Assembly: GCA_023374025.1 (NCBI GenBank)
Contig: SIJG01000156.1
Location: 186,001-250,000, forward strand
Source of the DNA: Heterodera schachtii
Taxonomy: Eukaryota > Nematoda > Chromadorea > Rhabditida > Heteroderidae
DNA: 64,000 nt
Direction of reading: 5' to 3'
Position numbers and translations under genes: made by a program. Numbering within the stretch: the stretch's first letter is position 1; the number at the start of each line of letters is the position of its first letter. A model generated the notes under the pieces. The model was not told the DNA's origin. It saw nothing but the letters and a program-made list of their open reading frames with translations, and ran no database searches. Shown one piece after another: positions 20,854 to 31,394 of the stretch.

Positions 20854-23312
20854 AAAAAATCTACGCCAAAAATGTTTAGAAAACCAACTTTTTGCAATTT
20901 TCTGGTCACAATTTTTTAAAAACCAAGGAAACAAGGAATTTTTGAAATTTTGCAGGCTAATAGAGGATTCTTAGGCTATCGAAGGATGCAAAAAAGTTTA
21001 ATTTGGATGCTTCTTGAAAAAGTTATGGTTCACTAAACTTGCAAAAAATTTCATGGTCGTGTTTTTTTTATGGTCGTGTGAACTGCAATAGAGCCCAAGC
21101 TATTACATCAAAAATAAATTGCCTAGATTTAAAAGCTTAGCGCAAGAGAGCACCATTCCCTTTTTGTACATTTACTGGTTAACTTCCCATTTGATAAAAA
21201 TGTTTCAAGGCTTTGCCTACATGGTCGTTGCCAAGGCAACCATTGACGAACGGTACGGCATCTTCAATTTGTTCATTGATCATGACGATGATGCGTGGAA
21301 TGGTTTCATGGAGGCCTACGTTCATGCAAATTCGCTGGTGTCCGTCGCCGGCATAATTTCTTCGACGATTTTTAAATTATCAATCAACAGAATGATTGAT
21401 CAGTGATTGGATGGGCTTATTCATCGGTCAATTTGCGCTTTATCCCTCTTTCTTCTTCCACCGTTAAATCAATGGCCAAAGTCACTTTGTCTTCTTCACT
21501 GCCATATAACCCTTCATGCGAATTCGTGTCAAATCCTTTATTTTTATCATTATTAAGCGAATAAATGTGTGCTATGAGTGACGAAAATCCCGAAATAGTT
21601 AACTAAAATAGTGAGTAAAAATGCCAAAATAGTGACAAAAAGTCCAAAATAGTGTCATAGTTTTTAGCCAAATTAAGCAAAATAATTTTTATTCACTGAT
21701 TGCAGTTGCAAATGAGGTACATTTCCTTTCTAATATTTTCTCAGCAAAAATTGACATTTTTTAACCAAAAATTTTGCCAAGAAAAAAAATTTGGGGGAAA
21801 TTTTTTATGAAAATCCAATTCTTAGTGTTATTTTTTTGAAAAAAATTTTAGTTCGATTCTTAGGGGTGCATTTTTTTGAAAAAAAAATTTTAAATTTCAA
21901 CGCAGAAATGCGTTTTTGAGCTCCTTTCTTCAAAACATGAGCAAAAAATTAGTTAAATGACTAAAATCGCATCCCTAATGATTTATTAGCATTTTCCGCT
22001 TTTCCGTTTTGGGAGTCAAAACGGAACATTGCCTCAAATACGTCGGACGCGCACTCCAAAATCCGTTTGTGGGCTGGCAAAAGCTTAAAAAGAAAAACAA
22101 TTCAAAATTTTAATTTACTTTGAGCTTCAGAGGCGGTAAGCAGGGAATTAAAAATTCAATTCAAATTTAGGAGGTGAATTGGCTCGGTGATGTTGAATGC
22201 ATCGACGGGAATGTTTTTGAAATTTTTATGTGATTTGTTCAATTTTGCACAAAAAAACAATTTACAAATTATTTAGGCCGAGATCTTTCTGATTTATTTG
22301 TAGTTTTTTTAAATACATTTTTAAATTTCAAAACTTGCCCTTTTCCTCCCCATCAAAAATTTTTGATTTATCCTTTAAAACAATGTTTTTATTTAAAATG
22401 TTTTTAATTTTTGTCACAATTTTTTGCCATTTTTCATCATTAGTTAATCTTTTTGTGATTTTTCGTAGCTAAAAAATTATTCAGCCCTATTAATAAATAA
22501 ATACCTATTTTTTTTAATTTTTCGTGTTTTTTTTTTAATTTTTTGTTTCATCAGAGAAAGATTTCTGCTGGAAGAGAAGACGAAGAAAAGGGAAGTGACC
22601 AATGAAGATGAATGAGTGTTGGTGGGTTTGTGTACCATCCATTAGCATTTTTTATCGATTGTCGCAAGATTGATTGTTTATTTATGCCCATGCTTATGGT
22701 GCAATTATTTAGCACAGAAATCGGAAAGATTTTCTCAAAAATATTCAATAATTTAAATTTTCTTAAAAATTAATAAATTTATGTCAAAAATATCAAAAAA
22801 GCGAAAATTTCGCTTTTCGGTTGGTTTTTCCGCTAAAAATGAGTAAATTTTAGCTTTATCGTGTTTTTTCTTCTAAATATTTTTAATACCATATTAGCCA
22901 TTTTTAAAGGTTTTACTTTATATTTAACCAATTTAAAGAAATTTTGGGAAAATTAAAACCTCAATTTAGAAAAATTTATGTCTATATTTTGCCATTTAAA
23001 TGTCCATATTTCGCGATTTTTGGTCCATATTTTATGGCCATATTTTGCGATTTTATATCCATATAATTCCCCGCCCTACTAATTATTCCCGACCCAATAA
23101 TTAGGCTTTGCCCGTTACTATCCAATGACAACAATCAATGGGACAGATGCAATGGTCAATCATCCGTCCGTTCTTCAATTCACTCACCATTTATTCATCC
23201 TTTCCCTTCCCCTTTCTTCTTCCCATCTCAATTTTTGCGACAATTCCCTCTTCGCTCGCCCCTTTTTTTGTGGGGACGCGTCGCTTTGGCGCCAAACGCT
23301 TAAATTTTTATG
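20854..23312. repeat. duplicated segment, copy B (2.5 kb)
   Basis: Direct copy of 11434-13925. It begins exactly where the fold-back's right half begins, and its left half is replaced by the minisatellite. It includes the same MITE and the same antisense BTB-MATH remnants. It ends where the retroelement reading frame starts (23341). Confidence 0.85.
21415..22090 (-). pseudogene. BTB-MATH pseudogene, copy B
   Basis: Same structure as at 11995-12670: BTB fragment on the minus strand at about 21975-22085 and MATH-protein C-terminal exon at 21415-21530, separated by the MITE at 21575-21985. It shares all inactivating features with copy A, so the duplication came after the decay. Confidence 0.7.
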
Positions 23313-23340
23313 TTTTCATAAATAGGAAAATAAATTTTGA

Positions 23341-26199
23341 AATTTATGGGGGGGGAAGGAGAGTTATTGGGCGACTCATTTCCCTGTCGGTGATTTTGTG
23401 GCAGAAGTAACAGAGAACGCAATTGTTTTAGAAAGCGAACAAAGCGTGTTTTATTTTGAAAAAGAGAAAGGTGATGAAAGAGAGGGTATTGTTGGCGTGC
23501 CTGACGAGGCGTATAAAATGTCAAATGACGTTTTCATTCTGATACACCCTCCGGGCCCACAAAAAGCGAGAGAAAAAAGGGAAACGAAACAGAAAAGTGA
23601 ACCTCAGAGAAAAGAGCGACCAGCGAAACAGGAAGTGTTTCTGAAAATCAGGCCGGGTCAAAATTCGAAATTTGAGAATTTGGACCCAGCGTCCAGACCC
23701 AAAAGCAATTGGACAGGGACAACTTTGGCTCCAAAAAGGAACACAACGGAGCTAATAATTTTGACTACCCCGGTTCCCCAGTCAACAAGCACAGCGGTGA
23801 GTACGACAAAAGTGACCATGACAATTTCGACAAAACTTATTACAAGTACGGTTCCAACGACCATAAGGCCAAAGATAGAAGCCAAAAAACCAATTTTCGA
23901 GAAAATTCAAATAAAAAATGAGCAAAAAACCCAGTTAGTATACAAGTCAGTTGGGAAAAAGGTGGAAAAAGTGGTAGTTACGACAACTAAAGCTCCTTAT
24001 ACAACGACCAAAAAGTCAAAAATTGAAAACATACTGAAAAAGGCAACACCGAAACCAAAAATTGTGGTTTTAACGAGTACAACGCAAAAGGTTCTTAGTA
24101 CTGTTAAACCAAGCACTAAGAAAATGGTCAGTGAGCTTTTTCCAAAATCAGTTACGACTCCGAATACAATTTTGGTCTTAAAAAGCACCAATAGTTCCAA
24201 AGATTTTTCAATCAATGTGACTGAGATTCCAGCAATTATGACTCCAATTCCTCTAACCACACAAAAAATCGTGGAAAACGTGGAATTGCCGAAAGAGAAA
24301 GTGAAAAACAAATTAGAAAGCATTAAAACTGAAGAGAAAAATGAAAAATTGTTAATTCCATCCACAGCGATTACAATTGTGAAGAAAATTGAGGACGAAA
24401 AAGTGAAGGATAAGTCGGAAATGACAGTAGAGAATAAGAAGAACGAGGAAAAATACAGTCAGGAAATTGAAAGTGAAGTCACCGAAATTTTGGCTAATGA
24501 TGACGATGAGATGGAAGAATTTGGAAATTCGCTTGAGAATGAAAGCGATGAGGAAGTTAGTATGGAAGTATTCGATGAGAATGATATTTTCGATATGGAT
24601 CGAAGAAAACGAACAACAGTTACAACACCTGATGCCCGGTGGATTAAAAAAGTGGAGAAAAGCAAAGTGCGAAATAAAGCGGGACAGGAAAATAAGAATT
24701 TGAACACGCGAGTCAATTATGCATTGTATCGACTAAATGAGGAGAAAAGAAGGCAATACGATCATATTTATAAACAAGCGTGTGAAAATACTAAATTTCA
24801 GCTACAATTGGCTAAAGCGGTTTTACAAATTAATCCAAATGAGGGAGTCAGAAAAATATTTAATCGCGACGACTTAGTGGCACGATGGAAAGGAGATAAT
24901 TTGGAAGTTGGTTTTTGTGCACCGGTTACACCAGAAAAAATATTCTGGGACAGAAAAATGGGAAACGAGTGCTATGAATGGATACCAATTTTTGCCGAAA
25001 ATACAACATTTTTTATTCGGCCGGGTACCAGAGAATTGAGCATTATAGGCAAAAGAATCGAGTGTACAGAAATGGAAAAATCCAATAATATGAACAATGC
25101 GACACAAAAGGAAATTATTCAGAAATTAACTGAAAATTTGGGAAACATTAAACCAAAATACAGAAACATACAAAATCCATTGGTTCTGAGAGCGGGAGCA
25201 CTTTTCGAATCAGACAGCTTACGCTTAGAAGAAGCGATGCGGGAATATCGCTCCAAAATGAACAATTTGCCATTGTCAATTTTGAGAATTGTTCAGAGAC
25301 CTAATGTCTCTGATGTGATTCAGTTGGTCAAGGCAGAGGCAAATGAAACTTTGGACTTTGTTTTTGGCAAAACGGGAGATTGGTTTGAAATTATGAGAAA
25401 CATACCGGAGAAGGCGAAAGAAATGGTAGGCAATTTAAAAGGAATTGCCTTGGCATTGATTGCCGTCCCAGTTATATTGTTAATGGCACTATTGATTTAT
25501 ATTTTGGTAAAATACCGAGTATTTGTTTTTGCGGGTTTCAGAGCAGGGAGAATTTTGGTACGCATAATCAGAGCATTGCTTGGGATGAAAAGAAAGAAAA
25601 CGAGAGTGGCAGCAGTACCCACTGCTCCAGAATTGGAGTCGGTGGACCAAGAAGCGTACGTTTTGGATTACCTCCCTCCCCGTTGTGTTGCGGTAATAAC
25701 CAACAATCCAAGGAGACTTCCTTCGATTCGAATTCATTTAAATGGACTTTTGACTTCGGCACTTGTCGATTCTTGTGCCTGCGTCTCTTACTGTCGAGAA
25801 AATACAGTACACAGAGCGGGACTGAGAATTTTGGAGTTAGAGGGAGAAAATTCAGAGCTGACAGCAGCAAATGATTCAAACATAAAAATTGTGGGGAAAA
25901 TAAAAGCTAAAATTCGAATTGAAGACTCAGTGACAGGAAAATTTGGAGAATGGGAAGCGACACTGCTTGTTTCACCCGACAAGCATTGTCCCGGACCTGT
26001 ACTGCTTGGTTTACCGTTTCTTATGGATTTGAAAGGAGTAATTGCACTTGGGGAAAAGAAAGTTCGATTGGGTGAAATTTGGACAAGTATTGTGTCAGTA
26101 GTTGGAGCAGAGCCAGCAAAACCACCCAGAGTAATTTTGCCAAAAAATGACACGTTTGAACCACGGACGGAAAATATTCTTAATGCGCGAGTTGACTGA
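23341..26199 (+). CDS. retroelement ORF1: env-like membrane region fused to a retropepsin-like domain
   Basis: The frame is open from a stop at 23338; there is no early ATG (first listed start is GTG at 23398), and upstream codons already look coding, so the 5' end is probably missing or supplied by splicing. Numbering from 23398: a Thr/Lys-rich mucin-like region (about 100-330), an acidic stretch, a furin-type site RRKR (402-405), a Cys-containing ectodomain-like part (about 460-560), a membrane segment (GIALALIAVPVILLMALLI, about 682-706), a basic tail, then a protease-like domain with VDSCA at 790-794 and LLGLPFL. The catalytic triplet is D-S-C instead of D-S/T-G. The frame stops 65 nt into overlap with ORF2. 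Functions are inferred from layout; env homology is not proven. Confidence 0.65.
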   Translation, partial: NLWGGKESYWATHFPVGDFVAEVTENAIVLESEQSVFYFEKEKGDEREGIVGVPDEAYKMSNDVFILIHPPGPQKAREKRETKQKSEPQRKERPAKQEVFLKIRPGQNSKFENLDPASRPKSNWTGTTLAPKRNTTELIILTTPVPQSTSTAVSTTKVTMTISTKLITSTVPTTIRPKIEAKKPIFEKIQIKNEQKTQLVYKSVGKKVEKVVVTTTKAPYTTTKKSKIENILKKATPKPKIVVLTSTTQKVLSTVKPSTKKMVSELFPKSVTTPNTILVLKSTNSSKDFSINVTEIPAIMTPIPLTTQKIVENVELPKEKVKNKLESIKTEEKNEKLLIPSTAITIVKKIEDEKVKDKSEMTVENKKNEEKYSQEIESEVTEILANDDDEMEEFGNSLENESDEEVSMEVFDENDIFDMDRRKRTTVTTPDARWIKKVEKSKVRNKAGQENKNLNTRVNYALYRLNEEKRRQYDHIYKQACENTKFQLQLAKAVLQINPNEGVRKIFNRDDLVARWKGDNLEVGFCAPVTPEKIFWDRKMGNECYEWIPIFAENTTFFIRPGTRELSIIGKRIECTEMEKSNNMNNATQKEIIQKLTENLGNIKPKYRNIQNPLVLRAGALFESDSLRLEEAMREYRSKMNNLPLSILRIVQRPNVSDVIQLVKAEANETLDFVFGKTGDWFEIMRNIPEKAKEMVGNLKGIALALIAVPVILLMALLIYILVKYRVFVFAGFRAGRILVRIIRALLGMKRKKTRVAAVPTAPELESVDQEAYVLDYLPPRCVAVITNNPRRLPSIRIHLNGLLTSALVDSCACVSYCRENTVHRAGLRILELEGENSELTAANDSNIKIVGKIKAKIRIEDSVTGKFGEWEATLLVSPDKHCPGPVLLGLPFLMDLKGVIALGEKKVRLGEIWTSIVSVVGAEPAKPPRVILPKNDTFEPRTENILNARVD
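26135..26199 (+). other. ORF1/ORF2 overlap (frame change)
   Basis: ORF2's frame is open from 26135 and ORF1 ends at 26199. Protein-family logic suggests continuity between the end of ORF1 and the part of ORF2 starting near its residue 15, so either a recoding event or a one-base indel near 26190 lies here. An A6 run is at 26142-26147. No hairpin was checked. Confidence 0.5.
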
Positions 26200-29100
26200 G
26201 ATTTTTCCAATTGGACAAAATTTCTTGGTAAGGGGTGTACAGCATCAGTACCCTGGGATTATCATCGGAAGGACATTAGTTGCCCCAGGGGCGACCAAAG
26301 AAGTGATAATAAGGCTTATGAATGCGGGAAATGCACCAGTTAAGATTTATGGGAACTCACATTTGGCTGATTTGGAGCCAATACAAATTAATGCATTACC
26401 TGGTGATGAAATCGCGGCTAAAGATTTTATTCCACCCGAAACTCGGTGGAGTGAAAATTTGCCTAAATTACCCGTAGATGGCATGAATCGTCCTCCTTCA
26501 GAAAGAATAGATTTGGAAGAGACAAGATTAAGTGAGAAGGCACAGCGAGAATTAAAGCAAATTGTGGACAAATATTCCGATGCATTTGTCGGTGATGACG
26601 GGAAAATTGGTCTCTACAATGGTCCAATTGTTCACAAAATCGATTTGACACCCGGGGCGTTACCATTCCATTTTCGGCCTTATCGTTACCCCCCAGAGAC
26701 TCAGAAGGAAATTGAGAGACAAATTAGAATGATGCTTGACCAGAACATTATTCGTGAGTCGGAATCTGAGTTCGCTTCACCTATCGTGATGGTCCCGAAA
26801 GCGGACAAAAAATCATGGAGATTTGCGGTTGATTACAGGGCGTTGAATAAAATGACCAAAAAGAGAGTTTTTCATCTTCCGAATATTCAAGAGCTTTTGG
26901 ATTTAATGGGAGCCAAAAAATATTATACTTGTATGGACATGATGCAGGGATTTATGCAAATTCCCATGGCAAAGGAGGACATTGAAAAGACAGCTTTTAT
27001 TTCTCATTTGGGCATTTATGAATTTATCACGATGCCCTTTGGTTTGACGGCAGCACCGGACACATTTCAGAGGGTAATGAATTCGCTGAGAAGGCGACTG
27101 ACAGCAGCAATGTTAATTTATTTGGATGACATAATCATTGGGAGTGAAACGGAGGAAATTCATTTGGTGGACATTGAGAATTTTTTGAGACTTTTAAAAG
27201 AAGTCGGATTGAAGTTGAAAATTGAGAAGTGCCATTGGGGAAAAGCTGAGATTCGTTACCTCGGATTTTTGTTAAGTGAGAAAGGTGTCCGAATGGATCC
27301 GAAGCAAGTTCAAGCAGTTCAAAATTTTCGGGCCCCAAAAAGTCTAACAGAATTAAAATCATTGTTGGGAGCTCTAACATACTTTCGACGATTTTTAAGG
27401 AATTTTGCGCACATTGCTCGTCCACTGCAGACTCTCACGCAGGACAAATTTGAAGGAAAAATTGAAGAAAATTGGGGACCAGAGCAAGAAAATTCGTTAA
27501 AAATTTTGAAAGAAATGTTGACCACAGCACCAGTTTTGCAATCGCCACGGTTTGGGAAACCATTCACAATTGAATGTGATGCGTCGAAGAAGGCAATCGG
27601 AGCGGTACTTCTTCAAGAAAATGGGCCAGTCGCGTTTGTTTCCCGCGCATTAAATCGGCATGAGACTAATTACCCATCGATTGAGCGAGAAGCTTTGGCA
27701 TTAGTCTATTCAGTGAAAGAATTTTCACCTTATATTGTTGGATCAGGAATAAGTAAGATCATCACGGATTGTAGTGCTCTGACGGGTATAATGAAAGCGA
27801 AGGAGTTGAAAGGAAGACTAGAAAAGTATCAGATTACTTTGCAAAGTTTTGACATTGAAATTATTTTCCGTCCAGGAAAGAAAAATAAGGCGGCAGACTT
27901 TTTATCAAGATATAATATTCCGGGAATTGACAGTGAAGAAGAGGAGGAGATAAATAGCCAAAATAAGAAAATTCTGAGTACCGAAGATAAGGCGGAAAAG
28001 CAAAATGAGGAAAATGAAAAGATAGGAGTACAAGAAGAGGCAATTTCGTTAAAAGAAATAATTGAGGCACAGAGAAAAGTAAAGGAATTGGCAAAAATTT
28101 ATTATATTTTAAAAACGGGCAAATTTCCTGAGAATGTTTTAAAATGGAAGAGAGTCATTCAAGATTATGACTTAGTAAATGGCGCGATTTACTATAAGAG
28201 AGGTAAAAGTAACTCAGAGAAACCGAAATTGGTCATACCATACTCGTTAAGGGAGAAAATTTTCCATTTAATTCATGATCAGGGACATTTTGGGTTTGAT
28301 AAAACTTGGCCTGGGATTAAAAGCAGATTTTATTGGGTTGGAATGAAGGATGATGTGAGTTTGTTGACCGAAACATGCGAGGGTTGTCAAAAAAGGAAGG
28401 TTCAACCGGGACAGGCTAAAGCAGCACCAAATATACCGATAAAACCGACAGATGGACCTTTTCAGCGAGTACATTGCGATATAATGGGACCATTAAAAAA
28501 GACAAAAAATGAAAATTCTTACATTCTTTTGGCAATCGACAGCTTTTCAAAATGGATTATGGCAAAGGCTATCTCCGATCAGAAGGCAGAGACAATTGCA
28601 AATGCATTTGTCGAGATGGTCATACATCAGCATGGAACCCCAGAAATAGTTGTCACAGACCAAGGGAGACAATTTACGTCTCAATTGTTTGAAAATTTGA
28701 GCAAAATTTACGGTTTTGAGCATAATATGAGTACGGCATATCACCAACAGAGTAATGGGTTAGCAGAGGGATCAATGCGAATCGTGGCTAACATAATTTC
28801 TCAGAGCATTAACGAAGGAGGAAATAATTGGGATGAGATTTTGCAGGGGGCAATTTTTGCTTATAATATTTCGATTAATTCGGCGACAAAAAATTCACCA
28901 TTTTTTGTTATACATTTGCGTAATCCTCGTTTACCGACGGATCAATTATTAAAATTGCCCTCTTCTGACGAATTTTTGTCTGATGTGTCGGTTTATACCC
29001 GTACACACGTGGAAAAGGCAGCGAAAGCTTGGGAAATTGTGAGAACTGAGATTGTTAAAGCACAGGAAAGAAATAAAGAGGGAAATGATGCCATAAGGAG

Positions 29101-31297
29101 GGCCACAGAAAGAGAATTTGAAATTGGGGATTTAGTTTTGGTTAAAAAGGAAGTGATGAAACATAAATTTGATCAGAAGTGGATTGGACCATTGAGGTGT
29201 GTTGGAATTGAGGCAGAGCGAAAAAATTTGATTTTACAGTCATTAGATGGAAAGGGAAAATTTAAAAGAGTACATCAAGAAAAAGTGAAGAAATTCCACG
29301 GTCCAGCAACTTTACCTTTGCGAGAGGCAGATGAACCGATAAATTGGGAAAAATATGTAGACGATCCAAATTTGGAACAGGAAGAGGCAGAAGAAAGTGA
29401 TGAGGAAGGATTCGAGATTGTCTTAAGTAAGGAGAAAGAAATGAGTGAGGAAATGATTGGCAAAAGCAAAAAATTTTCAAAATTTGGTTTTGAAAGCAGT
29501 GAAGAGGAGGAGAATGGTAGTACTATTGCTTTTGTCCAAAATCAGGAAGATTTAAGTGACGATGAGGGTCCGGAAATTTTCTTTGAGAACAGAAATTTTG
29601 TGTTTGAAAATGATGAGACACCAACTTTGTTAGACGTTGTGTTGAACGGTACAATAGTTACGGCATGCACAGGGTGGTTAAATCCCACCATAATTCCTCT
29701 TACTTCGTCAGTTCCTGAAAACCAAGTTGATGAGAATTGGGAAATTTATAGGAACCAAGAGGGCGAGAGATATGTGATGTGTTGGATTTTTGGTGAAAAT
29801 TTTGAAATGTATATTAGCAGTATAACCGACAGAATTGTTTTGGGCATGGATGTCCAATTTCTTTTTGCGGAAAAATGGTCATTAAAGACGGAAAATGAAC
29901 GGGAAACATATTGGGAAATAATTTCAGGAATTAACGGAGTAACGTACGAAATAAATCGGATCCCAGAAATTTTTATAAGTGAAAAAGAAAATTTTGAGGA
30001 GCAAAACGAGTCCAGAATGGGTATAAATGTAATAAAAAGCGGGAAAAATGAAGAAATTGGAGAAATAAAGAATAATGATAAGCAATTTTTAGACGAAGTG
30101 GAAAATATGAACAAAAAAGGCAGATTAAACGAGTCCAGCAAATTAAATGGAGTTACTTACGAGAGTCATTCTTTTTTTAAAACAATTGATCATACAGAAA
30201 TGGAACTCTTGACGAAAGACGAAGAGCACGTTCTCAAGTCACTGGAAAAATCGCTACAATCGCAGTTGTTAGCCGTTCGGAAAAGCTTGGCTGAAAGTGA
30301 GGGGTCGAAAATGCCGGTGGAGGACGAAGACCAAGTAGCACCACTAATGGACGAGTGGGAAGAAAAGGAAGAAAAGGAGGAAAGGAAGGAAAAGAAGGAA
30401 GAGAAAGGAATGAAGGAAAACAAAAAGGAGGAAAAGAAGGAAAAGGAGGAAAAGAAGGAGAAGAGGGAAGTGCCTAGGAAAAAGGCGGAGGAAGAAAAAA
30501 GAAGCGCAAGTGCGGTGACGGTCGGAGAAGAAGCCGTGTCAATCGTTGACTCCACAGAAGAACGGGAACAGGAACGAGAACAGGAAATGTTCCTAAACCC
30601 GCAGGTAACAAATGAGCGCATGGCTTTTTGGGAATCAACGCTGTATAATCAGGCAAAAAAAGACGTGGCAGAAATGAGAGAGGCGAACCGAAAGACGGCT
30701 CAAGTGGGAGTCACAGTAAGCTCCAAAAAGAGAGTTTGGAGTGAGCTGGAGCCTCCGGCGTTGCCCGATGAGCCAAGCTCGAAATTTGGCGAAAAAATGC
30801 GTCGTTGCGCAGAGATGGACCAAAACACGAAGGAGGCACGCGGGGTGATGGACACACTCCTCGCGATCAGAGAAAAAGCGCTCGAACTGAGCGATCAGGC
30901 CCAGAAGGGATTCCGGGAAGTCCAAAAATGGGTGCTAAAAATTGAAAAATTGGAAGAGGAAGAAGAAAAGAAAGAAAAAGGTGGGAGTGGTTGGACATCT
31001 CCCGGGACGGGAAATGCCGTGAAGTGCGGAGGAAGTGGTTGGACACCACCAGCGAGTGGAAATTCGGTGAAGTGCTTCCGCTGTGGACGCGTCGGTCATT
31101 TTGCACGCGATTGTCAGAATGTGCGCCGTTCGTGGAACGATGGACCGTCGACTTCTACAGGCCAATGGACGCAAGCGAATCGCGGATGGCCATCACATCA
31201 ACCTTTGCCGAACGAGCCAATCACGTCACCAGCACTGCCGCCCGGAATGCTGACTCCGTGGTCGACCTTCCTGAAGAGATCGGGCTTCGGCCAATGA
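26135..31297 (+). CDS. retroelement ORF2: RT-RNase H-integrase, then coiled-coil and CCHC knuckle (Ty3/Gypsy-type)
   Basis: 1716 residues from ATG 26147, in the +1 frame relative to ORF1. Reverse transcriptase with YLDD at 325-328; RNase H with D478, E515, D541; integrase zinc finger H710-H714-C744-C747; integrase core D778, D838, E874 (D,D-35-E); GPY/F-like QKWIGPLR near 1010. After the integrase come acidic spacers, a segment reminiscent of a degenerate protease fold (VVLNGTIVTACTG; RIVLGMDVQF), a Lys/Glu coiled-coil (about 1405-1450), and a C-terminal nucleic-acid-binding knuckle C1643-C1646-H1651-C1656 (CX2CX4HX4C), preceded by two GGSGWT.P..GN.VKC repeats. All catalytic residues are present, so RT/IN may be functional. 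A Gag-type knuckle at the C-terminus is out of the usual order. Confidence 0.9.
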   Translation, partial: FCQKMTRLNHGRKIFLMRELTEIFPIGQNFLVRGVQHQYPGIIIGRTLVAPGATKEVIIRLMNAGNAPVKIYGNSHLADLEPIQINALPGDEIAAKDFIPPETRWSENLPKLPVDGMNRPPSERIDLEETRLSEKAQRELKQIVDKYSDAFVGDDGKIGLYNGPIVHKIDLTPGALPFHFRPYRYPPETQKEIERQIRMMLDQNIIRESESEFASPIVMVPKADKKSWRFAVDYRALNKMTKKRVFHLPNIQELLDLMGAKKYYTCMDMMQGFMQIPMAKEDIEKTAFISHLGIYEFITMPFGLTAAPDTFQRVMNSLRRRLTAAMLIYLDDIIIGSETEEIHLVDIENFLRLLKEVGLKLKIEKCHWGKAEIRYLGFLLSEKGVRMDPKQVQAVQNFRAPKSLTELKSLLGALTYFRRFLRNFAHIARPLQTLTQDKFEGKIEENWGPEQENSLKILKEMLTTAPVLQSPRFGKPFTIECDASKKAIGAVLLQENGPVAFVSRALNRHETNYPSIEREALALVYSVKEFSPYIVGSGISKIITDCSALTGIMKAKELKGRLEKYQITLQSFDIEIIFRPGKKNKAADFLSRYNIPGIDSEEEEEINSQNKKILSTEDKAEKQNEENEKIGVQEEAISLKEIIEAQRKVKELAKIYYILKTGKFPENVLKWKRVIQDYDLVNGAIYYKRGKSNSEKPKLVIPYSLREKIFHLIHDQGHFGFDKTWPGIKSRFYWVGMKDDVSLLTETCEGCQKRKVQPGQAKAAPNIPIKPTDGPFQRVHCDIMGPLKKTKNENSYILLAIDSFSKWIMAKAISDQKAETIANAFVEMVIHQHGTPEIVVTDQGRQFTSQLFENLSKIYGFEHNMSTAYHQQSNGLAEGSMRIVANIISQSINEGGNNWDEILQGAIFAYNISINSATKNSPFFVIHLRNPRLPTDQLLKLPSSDEFLSDVSVYTRTHVEKAAKAWEIVRTEIVKAQERNKEGNDAIRRATEREFEIGDLVLVKKEVMKHKFDQKWIGPLRCVGIEAERKNLILQSLDGKGKFKRVHQEKVKKFHGPATLPLREADEPINWEKYVDDPNLEQEEAEESDEEGFEIVLSKEKEMSEEMIGKSKKFSKFGFESSEEEENGSTIAFVQNQEDLSDDEGPEIFFENRNFVFENDETPTLLDVVLNGTIVTACTGWLNPTIIPLTSSVPENQVDENWEIYRNQEGERYVMCWIFGENFEMYISSITDRIVLGMDVQFLFAEKWSLKTENERETYWEIISGINGVTYEINRIPEIFISEKENFEEQNESRMGINVIKSGKNEEIGEIKNNDKQFLDEVENMNKKGRLNESSKLNGVTYESHSFFKTIDHTEMELLTKDEEHVLKSLEKSLQSQLLAVRKSLAESEGSKMPVEDEDQVAPLMDEWEEKEEKEERKEKKEEKGMKENKKEEKKEKEEKKEKREVPRKKAEEEKRSASAVTVGEEAVSIVDSTEEREQEREQEMFLNPQVTNERMAFWESTLYNQAKKDVAEMREANRKTAQVGVTVSSKKRVWSELEPPALPDEPSSKFGEKMRRCAEMDQNTKEARGVMDTLLAIREKALELSDQAQKGFREVQKWVLKIEKLEEEEEKKEKGGSGWTSPGTGNAVKCGGSGWTPPASGNSVKCFRCGRVGHFARDCQNVRRSWNDGPSTSTGQWTQANRGWPSHQPLPNEPITSPALPPGMLTPWSTFLKRSGFGQ

Positions 31298-31344
31298 ATA
31301 AGCGATGGATGAGAATTGTTGCATTTTTTAGTTTTAATCCCTTT

Positions 31345-31347
<3 letters not shown>

Positions 31348-31394
<47 letters not shown>

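Noticed and set aside
18619..20974. Long open frames (460-750 codons) on both strands across the minisatellite
   Set aside because: All frames are open because the 15-16 bp units lack stop codons in any frame; the products are pure repeats and mutually overlapping.
23658..24716. Minus-strand hydrophobic open frames opposite the retroelement
   Set aside because: Antisense shadows of the Lys/Glu/Thr-rich ORF1; no splice or start support.
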